From contig JAECZT010000006.1 in the NCBI GenBank assembly GCA_020055645.1, forward strand, positions 1,922,001 through 1,986,000: a DNA stretch of 64,000 nt. Reading direction: 5' to 3'. A model generated the notes under the pieces. It was given only the letters and a program-made list of their open reading frames with translations, did no database searches and was not told the DNA's origin. Shown here one piece after another: positions 38,843 to 54,120 of the stretch; position 1 is the first letter of the stretch; the number at the start of each line of letters is the position of its first letter. This DNA comes from Tomocerus qinae (lineage: Eukaryota > Arthropoda > Collembola > Entomobryomorpha > Tomoceridae). Both the position numbers and the translations under genes were made by a program.

Positions 38843-41338
38843 GAACTTGTACGGGGGGAAAAATAATTTTTGTAATATAACATTTATAAAGACTAGACAC
38901 TTGAAAAAAATCATTTTTTTGAGCTTGTGCGAGGGGACCAAAAACATTTGTAATATAACATTTATAAAGACTAGGCACTTGAAAAAAATCATTTTTTTGA
39001 GCTTGTACGAGGCGAAAAAGAATTTTTGTAATATAACATTTATAAAGACTACACACTTGAAAAAAATCATTTTTTTTGAGCTTGTACGAGGGGACTAATA
39101 ATTTTTGTAACATAACATTAATAAAGCCTAGACACTTGAAAAAAATCATTTTGTTGAGCTTGTACGAGGGGACAAATACTTTTTGTAACAACATTTATAA
39201 AGACTAGACACTTGAAAAAAATCATTTTTTTGAGCTTATACGAGGCGAAAAATAATTTTTGTAATATAATATTTATAAAGCCTAGACACTTGAAAAAAAT
39301 CATTTTTTTGAGCTTGTACGAGGGGACTAATAAATTTTGTAACAACATTTATAAAGACTAGACACTTGAAAAAAATCATTTTTTTGAGCTTGTACGAGGC
39401 GAAAAATATTTTTTTGTAATATAACATTTATAAAGACTAGACACTTGAAAAAAATCATTTTTTTAAGCTCGTACGAGGCGAAAAATAATTTTTGTAATAT
39501 AACGTTTATAAAGACTAGACACTTGAAAAAAATCATTTTTTTGAGCTTGTACGAGGGGACCAAACACATTTGTAATATAACATTTATAAACACTAGACAC
39601 TTGAAAAAAATCAGTTTTTTGAAGTTGTACGAGGCGAAAAATATTTTTTTGTTATATAACATTTAGAAAGACTAAACACTTGAAAAAAATCATTTTTTTG
39701 AGCTTGTACGAGGCGAAAAATAATTTTTGTAATATAATATTTATAAAGCCTAGACACTTGAAAAAAATCATTTTTTTGAGCTTGTACTAGGCGAAAAATA
39801 ATTTTTGTAATATAACATTTATAAAGACTAGACACTTGAAAAAAATCATTTTTTTGAGCTTGTACGAGGGGACCAAACACATTTGTAATATAACATTTAT
39901 AAACACTAGACACTTGAAAAAAATCATTTTTTTGAAGTTGTACGAGGCGAAAAATATTTTTTTGTTATATAACATTTATAAAGACTAAACACTTGAAAAA
40001 AATCATTTTTTTGAGCTTGTACGAGGCGAAAAATAATTTTTGTAATATAATATTTATAAAGCCTAGACACTTGAAAAAAATCATTTTTTTGAGCTTGTAC
40101 GAGGCGAAAAATAATTTTTGTAATATAACATTTATAAAGACTAGACACTTGAAAAAAATCAGTTTTTTGAGCTTGTACGAGGGGACCAATAATTTTTGTA
40201 ACATAACATTTATAAACACTAGACACTTGAAAAAAATCATTTTTTTGAGCTTGTACGAGGCGAAAAATATTTTTTTGTAATATAACATTTATAAAGACTA
40301 GACACTTGAAAAAAATCATTTATTTGAGCTTGTACGAGGCGAAAAATATTTTTTTGTAATATAACATTTATAAAGCCTAGACACTTGAAAAAATCATTTT
40401 TTTGAGCTTGTACGAGGGGACCAAAGACATTTGTAATATAACATTTATAAAGACTAGACACTTGAAAAAAATCATTTTTTTGAGCTTGTACGAGGCAAAA
40501 AATAATTTTTGTAATATAACATTTATAAAGACTAGACACTTGAAAAAAATCATTTTTTTGAGCTTGTACGAGGGGACCAAAAACATTTGTAATATAACAT
40601 TTATAAAGACTAGACACTTAAAAAAATCATTTTTTTGAGCTTATACGAGGCGAAAAATAATTTTTGTAATATAATATTTATAAAGCCTAGACACTTGAGA
40701 AAAATCATTTTTTGGAGCTTGTACGAGGGGACTAATAATTTTTGTAATATAACATTTATAAAGACTAGACACTTGGAAAAAATCATTTTTTTGAGCTTGT
40801 ACGAGGCGAAAAATAATTTTTGTAATATAACATTTATAAAGACTAGACACTTGAAAAAAATCATTTTTTTGAGCTTGTACGAGGCGAAAAATAATTTTTG
40901 TAATATAACATTTATAAAGACTAGACACTTGAAAAAAATCATTTTTTTGAGCTTGTACGAAGCGAAAAATAATATTTGTAATATAACATTTATAAAGACT
41001 AGACACTTGAAAAAAATCATTTTTTTGAGTTTGTACGAGGGGACCAAAAACATTTGTAATATAACATTTATAAAGACTAGACACTTGAAAAAAATCATTT
41101 TTTTGAGCTTGTACGAGGCGAAAAATAATTTTTGTATTCTAACATTTATAAAGACTAGGCACTTGAAAAAAATCATTTTTTTGAGCTTGTACGAGGGGAC
41201 CAAAAACATCTACAATATAACATTTATAAAGACTAGACACTTGAAAAAAATCATTTTTTTGAGCTTGTACGAGGCGAAAAATAATTTTTGTAATATAACA
41301 TTTATAAAGACTAGACACTTGAAAAAAATCATTTTTTT

Positions 41339-41885
41339 GAGCTTGTACGAGGGGACCAAAAGCATTTGTAATATAACATTTATAAAGACTAGACAGTTGA
41401 AAAAAATCATTTTTTTGAGCTTGTACGAGGCGAAAAATATTTTTTTGTAATATAACATTTATAAAGACTAGACACTTGAAAAAAATCATTTTTTTGAGTT
41501 TTTACGAGGCGAAAAATAATTTTTGTAATATAATATTTATAAAGCCTAGACACTTGAAAAAAATCATTTTGTTGAGCTTGTACGAGGGGACTAATAATTT
41601 TTGTAACATAACATTTATAAAGACTAGACACTTGAAAAAAATCATTTTTGTGAGCTTGGACGAGGCGAAAAATATTTTTTTGTCATACAACATTTATAAA
41701 GACTAGACACTTGAAAAAATCATTTTTTTGAGCTTGTACGAGGGGACCAAAGACATTTGTAATATAATATTTATAAAGACTAGACACTTGAAAAAAATCA
41801 TTTTTTTGAGCTTGTACGAGGCAAAAAATAATTTTTGTAATATAACATTTATAAAGACTAGACACTTGAAAAAAATCATTTTTTT
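41339..41885. repeat. Higher-order block S, copy 3
   Basis: Same seven-monomer order as 32600-33146, same length (547 bp). Private changes include ATCATTTTGTTGAG, ATTTTTGTGAGC and GTCATACAAC. The GAGTTTTTACGAGG unit starts at 41496. Confidence 0.83.
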
Positions 41886-44800
41886 GAGCTTGTACGAGGG
41901 GACCAAAAGCATTTGTAATATAACATTTATAAAGACTAGACACTTAAAAAAATCATTTTTTTGAGCTTGTACGAGTCGAAAAATAATTTTTGTAATATAA
42001 CATTTATAAAGACTAGACACTTGAAAAAAATCATTTTTTTGAGCTTGTACGAGGCGAAAAATAATTTTTGTAATATAACATTTATAAAGACTAGACACTT
42101 AAAAAAAATCATTTTTTTGAGCTTGTACGAGGGGACCAAAAACATTTGTAATATAACATTTATAAAGACTAGACACTTGAAAAAAATCATTTTTTTGAGC
42201 TTGTACGAGGCGAAAAATAATTTTTGTAATATAACATTTATAAAGACTAGACACTTGAAAAAAATCATTTTTTTGAGCTTGTACGAGGGGACCAAAAACA
42301 TTTGTAATATAACATTTATAAAGACTAGACACTTGAAAAAAATCATTTTTTTGAGCTTGTACGAGGCGAAAAATAATTTTTGTAATATAACATTTATAAA
42401 GACTAGACACTTGAAAAAAATCATTTTTTGAGCTTGTACGAGGGGACCAAAAACATTTGTAATATAACATTTATAAAGACTAGACACTTGAAAAAAATCA
42501 TTTTTTTGAGCTTGTACGAGGGGACCAAAAACATTTGTAATATAACATTTATAAAGACTAGACACTTGGAAAAAATCATTTTTTTGAGCTTGTACGAGGC
42601 GAAAAATAATTTTTGTAATATAACATTTATAAAGCCTAGACACTTGAAAAAAATCATTTTTTTGAGCTTGTACGAGGCGAAAAATAATTTTTGTAATATA
42701 ACATTTATAAAGACTAGACACTTGAAAAAAATCATTTTTTTGAGCTTGTACGAGGCGAAAAATAATTTTTGTAATATAACATTTATAAAGACTAGACACT
42801 TGAAAAAAATCATTTTTTTGAGCTTGTACGAGGGGACCAAAAACATTTGTAATATAACATTTATAAAGACTAGACACTTGAAAAAAATCATTTTTTTGAG
42901 CTTGTACGAGGCGAAAAATAATTTTTGTAATATAATATTTATAAAGACTAGACACTTGAAAAAAATCATTTTTTTGAGCTTGTACGAGGCTAAAAATATA
43001 TTTTACAATATAACATTTATAAAGACTAGACACTTGAAAAAAATCATTTTTTTGAGCTTGTACGAGGCGAAAAATAATTTTTGTAATATAACATTTATAA
43101 AGACTAGACACTTGAAAAAAATCATTTTTTTGAGCTTGTACGAGGGGACCAAAAGCATTTGTAATATAACATTTATAAAGACTAGACACTTGAAAAAAAT
43201 CATTTTTTTGAGCTTGTACGAGGCGAAAAATAATTTTTGTAATATAACATTTATAAAGACTAGACACTTGGAAAAAATCATTTTTTTGATCTTGTACGAG
43301 GCGAAAAATAATTTTTGTAATATAACATTTATAAAGACTAGACACTTGAAAAAAATCATTTTTTTGAGCTTGTACGAGGCGAAAAATAATTTTTGTAATA
43401 TAACATTTATAAAGACTAGACACTTGAAAAAAATCATTTTTTTGAGCTTGTACGAGGCGAAAAATAATTTTTGTAATATAACATTTATAAAGACTAGACA
43501 CTTGAAAAAAATCATTTTTTTGAGTTTGTACGAGGGGACCAAAACATTTGTAATATAACATTTATAAAGACTAGACTCTTGAAAAAAATCATTTTTTTGA
43601 GCTTGTACGAGGGAACCAAAAGCATTTGTAATATAACATTTATAAAGACTAGACACTTGAAAAAAATCATTTTTTTGAGCTTGTACGAGGCGAAAAATAA
43701 TTTTTGTAATATAACATTTATAAAGACTAGACACTTGAAAAAAATCATTTTTTTGAGCTTGTACGAGGCGAAAAATAATTTTTGTAATATAATATTTATA
43801 AAGACTAGACACTTGAAAAAAATCATTTTTTTGAGCTTGTACGAGGCAAAAAATAATTTTTGTAATATAACATTTATAAAGACTAAACACTTGAAAAAAA
43901 TCATTTTTTTGAGCTTGTACGAGGGGACCAAAAACATTTGTAATATAACATTTATAAAGACTAGACACTTAAAAAAATCATTTTTTTGAGCTTATACGAG
44001 GCGAAAAATAATTTTTGTAATATAATATTTATAAAGCCTAGACACTTGAGAAAAATCATTTTTTGGAGCTTGTACGAGGGGACTAATAATTTTTGTAATA
44101 TAACATTTATAAAGACTAGACACTTGAAAAAAATCATTTTTTTGAGCTTGTACGAGGGGACCAAAAACATTTGTAATATAACATTTATAAAGACTAGACA
44201 CTTGAAAAAAATCATTTTTTTGAGCTTGTACGAGGCGAAAAATAATTTTTGTAATGCAACATTTATAAAGACTAGACACTTGAAAAAAATCATTTTTTTG
44301 AGCTTGTACGAGGGGACCAAAAACATTTGTAATATAACATTTATAAAGACTAGTCACTTGAAAAAAATCATTTTTTTGAGCTTGTACGAGGGGACCAAAA
44401 ACATTTGTAATATAACATTTATAAAGACTAGACACTTGAAAAAAATTATTTTTTTGAACTTGTACGAGGCGAAAAATATTTTTTTGTAATATAACATTTA
44501 TAAAGACTAGACACGGAAAAAATCATTTTTTTGAGCTTGTACGAGGCGAAAAATAATTTTTGTAATATAATAATTATAAAGCCTAGACACTTGAAAAAAA
44601 TCATTTTTTTGAGCTTGTACGAGGCGAAAAATAATTTTTGTAATATAACATTTATAAAGACTAGACACTTGAAAAAAATCATTTTTTTGAGCTTGTACGA
44701 AGCGAAAAATAATATTTGTAATATAACATTTATAAAGACTAGACACTTGAAAAAAATCATTTTTTTGAGCTTGTACGAGGGGACCAAAAGCATTTGTAAT

Positions 44801-47800
44801 ATAACATTTATAAAGACTACACAGTTGAAAAAAATCATTTTTTTGAGCTTGTACGAGGCGAAAAATATTTTTTTGTAATATAACATTTATAAAGACTAGA
44901 CACTTGAAAAAAATCATTTTTTTGAGTTTTTACGAGGCGAAAAATAATTTTTGTAATATAATATTTATAAAGACTAGACACTTGAAAAAAATCATTTTTT
45001 TGAGCTTGTACGAGGGGACTAATAATTTTTGTAATATAACATTTATAAAGACTAGACACTTGAAAAAAATCATTTTTTTGAGCTTGTACGAGGCGAAAAA
45101 TAATTTTTGTAATACAACATTTATAAAGACTAGACACTTGAAAAAAATCATTTTTTTGAGCTTGTACGAGGGGACCAAAAACATTTGTAATATAACATTT
45201 ATAAAGACTAGACACTTGAAAAAAATCATTTTTTGAGCTTGTACGAGGCAAAAAATAATTTTTGTAATATAACATTTATAAAGACTAGACACTTGAAAAA
45301 AATCATTTTTTGAGCTTGTACGAGGGGACCAAAAACATTTGTAATATAACATTTATAAAGACTAGACACTTAAAAAAATCATTTTTTTGAGCTTATACGA
45401 GGCGAAAAATAATTTTTGTAATATAATATTTATAAAGCCTAGACACTTGAGAAAAATCATTTTTTGGAGCTTGTACGAGGGGACTAATAATTTTTGTAAT
45501 ATAACATTTATAAAGACTAGACACTTGAAAAAAATCATTTTTTTGAGCTTGTACGAGGGGACCAAAAACATTTGTAATATAACATTTATAAAGACTAGTC
45601 ACTTGAAAAAAATCATTTTTTTGAGCTTGTACGAGGGGACCAAAAACATTTGTAATATAACATTTATAAAGACTAGACACTTGAAAAAAATTATTTTTTT
45701 GAACTTGTACGAGGCGAAAAATATTTTTTTGTAATATAACATTTATAAAGACTAGACACGGAAAAAATCATTTTTTTGAGCTTGTACGAGGCGAAAAATA
45801 ATTTTTGTAATATAATAATTATAAAGCCTAGACACTTGAAAAAAATCATTTTTTTGAGCTTGTACGAGGCGAAAAATAATTTTTGTAATATAACATTTAT
45901 AAAGACTAGACACTTGAAAAAAATCATTTTTTTGAGCTTGTACGAAGCGAAAAATAATATTTGTAATATAACATTTATAAAGACTAGACACTTGAAAAAC
46001 ATCATTTTTTTAAGTTTGTACGAGGGGACCAAAAACATTTGTAATATAACATTAATAAAGACTAGACACTTGAAAAAAATCATTTTTTTGAGCTTGTACG
46101 AGGCGAAAAATAATTTTTGTAATATAACATTTATAAAGACTAGACACTTGAAAAAAATCATTTTTTTGAGCTTGTACGAAGCGAAAAATAATATTTGTAA
46201 TATAACATTTATAAAGACTAGACACTTGAAAAACATCATTTTTTTAAGTTTGTACGAGGGGACCAAAAACATTTGTAATATAACATTTATAAAGACTAGA
46301 CACTTGAAAAAAATCATTTTTTTGAGCTTGTACGAGGCGAAAAATAATTTTTGTAATATAACATTTATAAAGACTAGACACTTGAAAAAAATCATTTTTT
46401 TGAGCTTGTACGAGGGGACCAAAAGCATTTGTAATATAACATTTATAAAGACTAGACACTTGAAAAAAATCATTTTTTTGAGCTTGTACGAGGCGAAAAA
46501 TATTTTTTTGTAATATAACATTTATAAAGACTAGACACTTGAAAAAAATCATTTTTTTGAGCTTGTACGAGGCGAAAAATAATTTTTGTAATATAATATT
46601 TATAAAGCCTAGACACTTGAAAAAAATCATTTTTTTGAGCTTGTACGAGGGGACTAATAATTTTTGTAACATAACATTTATAAAGACTAGACACTTGAAA
46701 AAAATCATTTTTTTGAGCTTGTACGAGGCGAAAAATATTTTTTTGTAATACAACATTTATAAAGACTAGACACTTGAAAAAATCATTTTTTTGAGCTTGT
46801 ACGAGGGGACCAAAGACATTTGTAATATAACATTTATAAAGACTAGACACTTGAAAAAATCATTTTTTTGAGCTTGTACGAGGCAAAAAATAATTTTTGT
46901 AATATAACATTTATAAAGACTAGACACTTGAAAAAAATCATTTTTTGAGCTTGTACGAGGGGACCAAAAACATTTGTAATATAACATTTATAAAGACTAG
47001 ACACTTGAAAAAAATCATTTTTTTGAGCTTATACGAGGCGAAAAATAATTTTTGTAATATAATATTTATAAAGCCTAGACACTTGAGAAAAATCATTTTT
47101 TGGAGCTTGTACGAGGGGACTAATAATTTTTGTAATATAACATTTATAAAGACTAGACACTTGAAAAAAATCATTTTTTTGAGCTTGTACGAGGGGACCA
47201 AAAACATTTGTAATATAACATTTATAAAGACTAGACACTTGAAAAAAATCATTTTTTTGAGCTTGTACGAGGGGACCAAAAACATTTGTAATATAACATT
47301 TATAAAGACTAGACACTTGAAAAAAATCATTTTTTTGAGCTTGTACGAGGCGAAAAATAATTTTTGTAATATAACATTTATAAAGACTAGACACGGAAAA
47401 AATCATTTTTTTGAGCTTGTACGAGGCGAAAAATAATTTTTGTAATATAATAATTATAAAGCCTAGACACTTGAAAAAAATCATTTTTTTGAGCTTGTAC
47501 GAGGCGAAAAATAATTTTTGTAATATAACATTTATAAAGACTAGACACTTGAAAAAAATCATTTTTTTGAGCTTGTACGAAGCGAAAAATAATATTTGTA
47601 ATATAACATTTATAAAGACTAGACACTTGAAAAACATCATTTTTTTAAGTTTGTACGAGGGGACCAAAAACATTTGTAATATAACATTAATAAAGACTAG
47701 ACACTTGAAAAAAATCATTTTTTTGAGCTTGTACGAGGCGAAAAATAATTTTTGTAATATAACATTTATAAAGACTAGACACTTGAAAAAAATCATTTTT

Positions 47801-48036
47801 TTGAGCTTGTACGAGGGGACCAAAAACATCTACAATATAACATTTATAAAGACTAGACACTTGAAAAAAATCATTTTTTTGAGCTTGTACGAAGCGAAAA
47901 ATAATATTTGTAATATAACATTTATAAAGACTAGACACTTGAAAAAAATCATTTTTTTGAGTTTGTACGAGGCGAAAAATAATTTTTGTAATATAACATT
48001 TATAAAGACTAGACACTTGAAAAAAATCATTTTTTT

Positions 48037-48582
48037 GAGCTTGTACGAGGGGACCAAAAGCATTTGTAATATAACATTTATAAAGACTACACAGTTGAAA
48101 AAAATCATTTTTTTGAGCTTGTACGAGGCGAAAAATATTTTTTTGTAATATAACATTTATAAAGACTAGACACTTGAAAAAAATCATTTTTTTGAGTTTT
48201 TACGAGGCGAAAAATAATTTTTGTAATATAATATTTATAAAGCCTAGACACTTGAAAAAAATCATTTTTTTGAGCTTGTACGAGGGGACTAATAATTTTT
48301 GTAACATAACATTTATAAAGACTAGACACTTGAAAAAAATCATTTTTTTGAGCTTGGACGAGGCGAAAAATATTTTTTGTAATACAACATTTATAAAGAC
48401 TAGACACTTGAAAAAATCATTTTTTTGAGCTTGTACGAGGGGACCAAAGACATTTGTAATATAACATTTATAAAGACTAGACACTTGAAAAAAATCATTT
48501 TTTTGAGCTTGTACGAGGCAAAAAATAATTTTTGTAATATAACATTTATAAAGACTAGACACTTGAAAAAAATCATTTTTTT
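48037..48582. repeat. Higher-order block S, copy 4
   Basis: Same seven-monomer order, 1 bp shorter through a T tract in the GAGCTTGGACGAGG unit. The first unit carries CTACACAGTTG. The GAGGCAAAAAATAA unit is followed by a second identical one, a one-monomer duplication. Confidence 0.83.
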
Positions 48583-51388
48583 GAGCTTGTACGAGGCAAA
48601 AAATAATTTTTGTAATATAACATTTATAAAGACTAGACACTTGAAAAAAATCATTTTTTTGAGCTTGTACGAGGGGACCAAAAACATTTGTAATATAACA
48701 TTTATAAAGACTAGACACTTAAAAAAATCATTTTTTTGAGCTTATACGAGGCGAAAAATAATTTTTGTAATATAATATTTATAAAGCCTAGACACTTGAA
48801 AAAAATCATTTTTTTGAGCTTGTACGAGGGGACTAATAATTTTTGTAATATAACATTTATAAAGACTAGACACTTGAAAAAATCATTTTTTTGAGCTTGT
48901 ACGAGGGGACCAAAAACATTTGTAATATAACATTTATAAAGACTAGACACTTGAAAAAAATCATTTTTTTGAGCTTGTACGAGGCGAAAAATAATTTTTG
49001 TAATATAACATTTATAAAGACTAGACACTTGAAAAAAATCATTTTTTTGAGCTTGTACGAGGGGACCAAAAACATTTGTAATATAACATTTATAAAGACT
49101 AGACACTTGAAAAAAATCATTTTTTTGAGCTTGTACGAGGGGACCAAAAACATTTGTAATATAACATTTATAAAGACTAGACACTTGAAAAAAATCATTT
49201 TTTTGAGCTTGTACGAGGCGAAAAATATTTTTTTGTAATATAACATTTATAAAGACTAGACACGGAAAAAATCATTTTTTTGAGCTTGTACGAGGCGAAA
49301 AATAATTTTTGTAATATAATAATTATAAAGCCTAGACACTTGAAAAAAATCATTTTTTTGAGCTTGTACGAGGCGAAAAATAATTTTTGTAATATAACAT
49401 TTATAAAGACTAGACACTTGAAAAAAATCATTTTTTTGAGCTTGTACGAAGCGAAAAATAATATTTGTAATATAACATTTATAAAGACTAGACACTTGAA
49501 AAAAATCATTTTTTTGAGTTTGTACGAGGGGACCAAAAACATTTGTAATATAACATTTATAAAGACTAGACACTTGAAAAAAATCATTTTTTTGAGCTTG
49601 TACGAGGCGAAAAATAATTTTTGTATTCTAACATTTATAAAGACTAGGCACTTGAAAAAAATCATTTTTTTGAGCTTGTACGAGGCGAAAAATAATTTTT
49701 GTAATATAACATTTATAAAGACTAGACACTTGAAAAAAATCATTTTTTTGAGCTTGTACGAGGGGACCAAAAGCATTTGTTATATAACATTTATAAAGAC
49801 TAGACAGTTGAAAAAAATCATTTTTTTGAGCTTGTACGATGGGACCAAAAACATTTGTAATATAACATTTATAAAGACTAGACACTTGAAAAAAATCATT
49901 TTTTTGAGCTTATACGAGGCGAAAAATAATTTTTGTAATATAATATTTATAAAGCCTAGACACTTGAGAAAAATCATTTTTTTGAGCTTGTACGAGGGGA
50001 CTAATAATTTTTGTAACATAACATTTATAAAGACTAGACACTTGAAAAAAATCATTTTTTTGAGCTTGGACGAGGCGAAAAATATTTTTTTGTAATACAA
50101 CATTTATAAAGACTAGACACTTGAAAAAAATCATTTTTTTGAGCTTGTACGAGGGGACCAAAGACATTTGTAATATAACATTTATAAAGACTAGACACTT
50201 GAAAAAAATCATTTTTTTGAGCTTGTACGAGGCAAAAAATAATTTTTGTAATATAACATTTATAAAGACTAGACACTTGAAAAAAATCATTTTTTTGAGC
50301 TTGTACGAGGGGACCAAAAACATTTGTAATATAACATTTATAAAGACTAGACACTTGAAAAAAATCATTTTTTTGAGCTTGTACGAGGCGAAAAATAATT
50401 TTTGTAATATAACATTTATAAAGACTAGACACTTGAAAAAAATCATTTTTTTGAGCTTGTACGAGGGGAAAAATAATTTTTGTAATATAACATTTATAAA
50501 GACTAGACACTTGAAAAAAATCATTTTTTTGAGCTTGTACGAGGGGACCAAACACATTTGTAATATAACATTTATAAAGACTAGACACTTGAAAAAAATC
50601 ATTTTTTTGAGCTTGTACGAGGCGAAAAATATTTTTTGTAATATAACATTTATAAAGACTAGACACTTGAAAAAAATCATTTTTTTGAGCTTGTACGAGG
50701 CGAAAAATAATTTTTGTAATATAACATTTATAAAGACTAGACACTTGAAAAAAATCATTTTTTTGAGCTTGTACGAAGCGAAAAATAATATTTGTAATAT
50801 AACATTTATAAAGACTAGACACTTGAAAAAAATCATTTTTTTGAGTTTGTACGAGGGGACCAAAAACATTTGTAATATAACATTTATAAAGACTAGACAC
50901 TTGAAAAAAATCATTTTTTTGAGCTTGTACGAGGCGAAAAATAATTTTTGTAATATAACATTTATAAAGACTAGACACTTGAAAAAAATCATTTTTTTGA
51001 GCTTGTACGAGGGGACCAAAAACATTTGTAATATAACATTTATAAAGACTAGACACTTGAAAAAAATCATTTTTTTGAGCTTGTACGAGGCGAAAAATAA
51101 TTTTTGTAATATAACATTTATAAAGACTAGACACTTGAAAAAAATCATTTTTTTGAGCTTGTACGAGGGGACCAAAAGCATTTGTTATATAACATTTATA
51201 AAGACTAGACAGTTGAAAAAAATCATTTTTTTGAGCTTGTACGAGGCGAAAAATATTTTTTTGTAATATAACATTTATAAAGACTAGACACTTGAAAAAA
51301 ATCATTTTTTTGAGCTTGTACGAGGGGACCAAAAACATTTGTAATATAACATTTATAAAGACTAGACATTTAAAAAAATCATTTTTTT

Positions 51389-51857
51389 GAGCTTATACGA
51401 GGCGAAAAATAATTTTTGTAATATAATATTTATAAAGCCTAGACACTTGAGAAAAATCATTTTTTGGAGCTTGTACGAGGGGACTAATAATTTTTGTAAC
51501 ATAACATTTATAAAGACTAGACACTTGAAAAAAATCATTTTTTTGAGCTTGGACGAGGCGAAAAATATTTTTTTGTAATACAACATTTATAAAGACTAGA
51601 CACTTGAAAAAAATCATTTTTTTGAGCTTGTACGAGGGGACCAAAGACATTTGTAATATAACATTTATAAAGACTAGACACTTGAAAAAAATCATTTTTT
51701 TGAGCTTGTACGAGGCAAAAAATAATTTTTGTAATATAACATTTATAAAGACTAGACACTTGAAAAAAATCATTTTTTTGAGCTTGTACGAGGAAACCAA
51801 AAACATTTGTAATATAACATTTATAAAGACTAGACACTTGAAAAAAATCATTTTTTT
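51389..51857. repeat. Six-monomer higher-order block T, copy 1
   Basis: Order: R unit (GAGCTTATACGAGG with TATAAAGCCTAG and CTTGAGAAAAATC, ending TTTTTTGGAGC); C with GTAACATAAC; GAGCTTGGACGAGG; B with CAAAGAC; GAGGCAAAAAATAA; GAGGAAACCAAAAAC. It is preceded by the distinctive GACATTTAAAAAAATC. It recurs at 52638 (offset 1249) and 54121 (offset 1483 more). Confidence 0.87.
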
Positions 51858-52637
51858 GAGCTTGTACGAGGCGAAAAATATTTTTTGTAATATAACATTT
51901 ATAAAAACTAGACACTTGAAAAAAATCATTTTTTTGAGCTTGTACGAGGCGAAAAATAATTTTTGTAATATAACATTTATAAAGACTAGACACTTGAAAA
52001 AAATCATTTTTTTGAGCTTGTACGAGGCGAAAAATAATTTTTGTAATATAACATTTATAAAGACTAGACACTTGAAAAAAATCATTTTTTTGAGCTTGTA
52101 CGAGGGGACCAAAAACATTTGTAATATAACATTTATAAAGACTAGACACTTGAAAAAAATCATTTTTTTGAGCTTGTACGAGGCGAAAAATAATTTTTGT
52201 ATTCTAACATTTATAAAGACTAGGCACTTGAAAAAAATCATTTTTTTGAGCTTGTACGAGGGGACCAAAAACATCTACAATATAACATTTATAAAGACTA
52301 GACACTTGAAAAAAATCATTTTTTTGAGCTTGTACGAGGCGAAAAATAATTTTTGTAATATAACATTTATAAAGACTAGACACTTGAAAAAAATCATTTT
52401 TTTGAGCTTGTACGAGGGGACCAAAAGCATTTGTTATATAACATTTATAAAGACTAGACAGTTGAAAAAAATCATTTTTTTGAGCTTGTACGAGGCGAAA
52501 AATATTTTTTTGTAATATAACATTTATAAAGACTAGACACTTGAAAAAAATCATTTTTTTGAGCTTGTACGATGGGACCAAAAACATTTGTAATATAACA
52601 TTTATAAAGACTAGACATTTAAAAAAATCATTTTTTT

Positions 52638-53106
52638 GAGCTTATACGAGGCGAAAAATAATTTTTGTAATATAATATTTATAAAGCCTAGACACTTGAG
52701 AAAAATCATTTTTTGGAGCTTGTACGAGGGGACTAATAATTTTTGTAACATAACATTTATAAAGACTAGACACTTGAAAAAAATCATTTTTTTGAGCTTG
52801 GACGAGGCGAAAAATATTTTTTTGTAATACAACATTTATAAAGACTAGACACTTGAAAAAAATCATTTTTTTGAGCTTGTACGAGGGGACCAAAGACATT
52901 TGTAATATAATATTTATAAAGACTAGACACTTGAAAAAAATCATTTTTTTGAGCTTGTACGAGGCAAAAAATAATTTTTGTAATATAACATTTATAAAGA
53001 CTAGACACTTGAAAAAAATCATTTTTTTGAGCTTGTACGAGGAAACCAAAAACATTTGTAATATAACATTTATAAAGACTAGACACTTGAAAAAAATCAT
53101 TTTTTT
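52638..53106. repeat. Higher-order block T, copy 2
   Basis: Same order and length (469 bp) as 51389-51857, again preceded by GACATTTAAAAAAATC. The CAAAGAC unit here has TAATATTTATAAAG. What follows the block differs from copy 1: an A unit with AAACACTTG, then GAACTTGTACAAGGGG. Confidence 0.87.
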
Positions 53107-54120
53107 GAGCTTGTACGAGGCGAAAAATAATTTTTGTAATATAACATTTATAAAGACTAAACACTTGAAAAAAATCATTTTTTTGAACTTGTACAAGGGG
53201 AAAAATAATTTTTGTAATATAACATTTATAAAGACTAGACACTTGAAAAAAATCATTTTTTTGAGCTTGTACGAGGGGACCAAACACATTTGTAATATAA
53301 CATTTATAAAGACTAGACACTTGAAAAAAATCATTTTTTTGAGCTTGTACGAGGCGAAAAATATTTTTTGTAATATAACATTTATAAAAACTAGACACTT
53401 GAAAAAAATCATTTTTTTGAGCTTGTACGAGGCGAAAAATAATTTTTGTAATATAACATTTATAAAGACTAGACACTTGAAAAAAATCATTTTTTTGAGC
53501 TTGTACGAAGCGAAAAATAATATTTGTAATATAACATTTATAAAGACTAGACACTTGAAAAAAATCATTTTTTTGAGTTTGTACGAGGGGACCAAAAACA
53601 TTTGTAATATAACATTTATAAAGACTAGACACTTGAAAAAAATCATTTTTTTGAGCTTGTACGAGGCGAAAAATAATTTTTGTAATATAACATTTATAAA
53701 GACTAGGCACTTGAAAAAAATCATTTTTTTGAGCTTGTACGAGGCGAAAAATATTTTTTTGTAATATAACATTTATAAAGACTAGACACTTGAAAAAAAT
53801 CATTTTTTTGAGCTTGTACGAGGCGAAAAATAATTTTTGTAATATAACATTTATAAAGACTAGACACTTGAAAAAAATCATTTTTTTGAGCTTGTACGAG
53901 GGGACCAAAAGCATTTGTTATATAACATTTATAAAGACTAGACAGTTGAAAAAAATCATTTTTTTGAGCTTGTACGAGGCGAAAAATATTTTTTGTAATA
54001 TAACATTTATAAAGACTAGACACTTGAAAAAAATCATTTTTTTGAGCTTGTACGAGGGGACCAAAAACATTTGTAATATAACATTTATAAAGACTAGACA
54101 TTTAAAAAAATCATTTTTTT

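Noticed and set aside
41936..43561. 541-codon minus-strand open frame, and similar ones (for example 21937-23466, 50052-51338), as protein-coding genes
   Set aside because: They are only read-through of the 78-bp monomer, overlap open frames on the other strand, start and stop at unit-length changes, and encode a 26-residue repeat with no domain.
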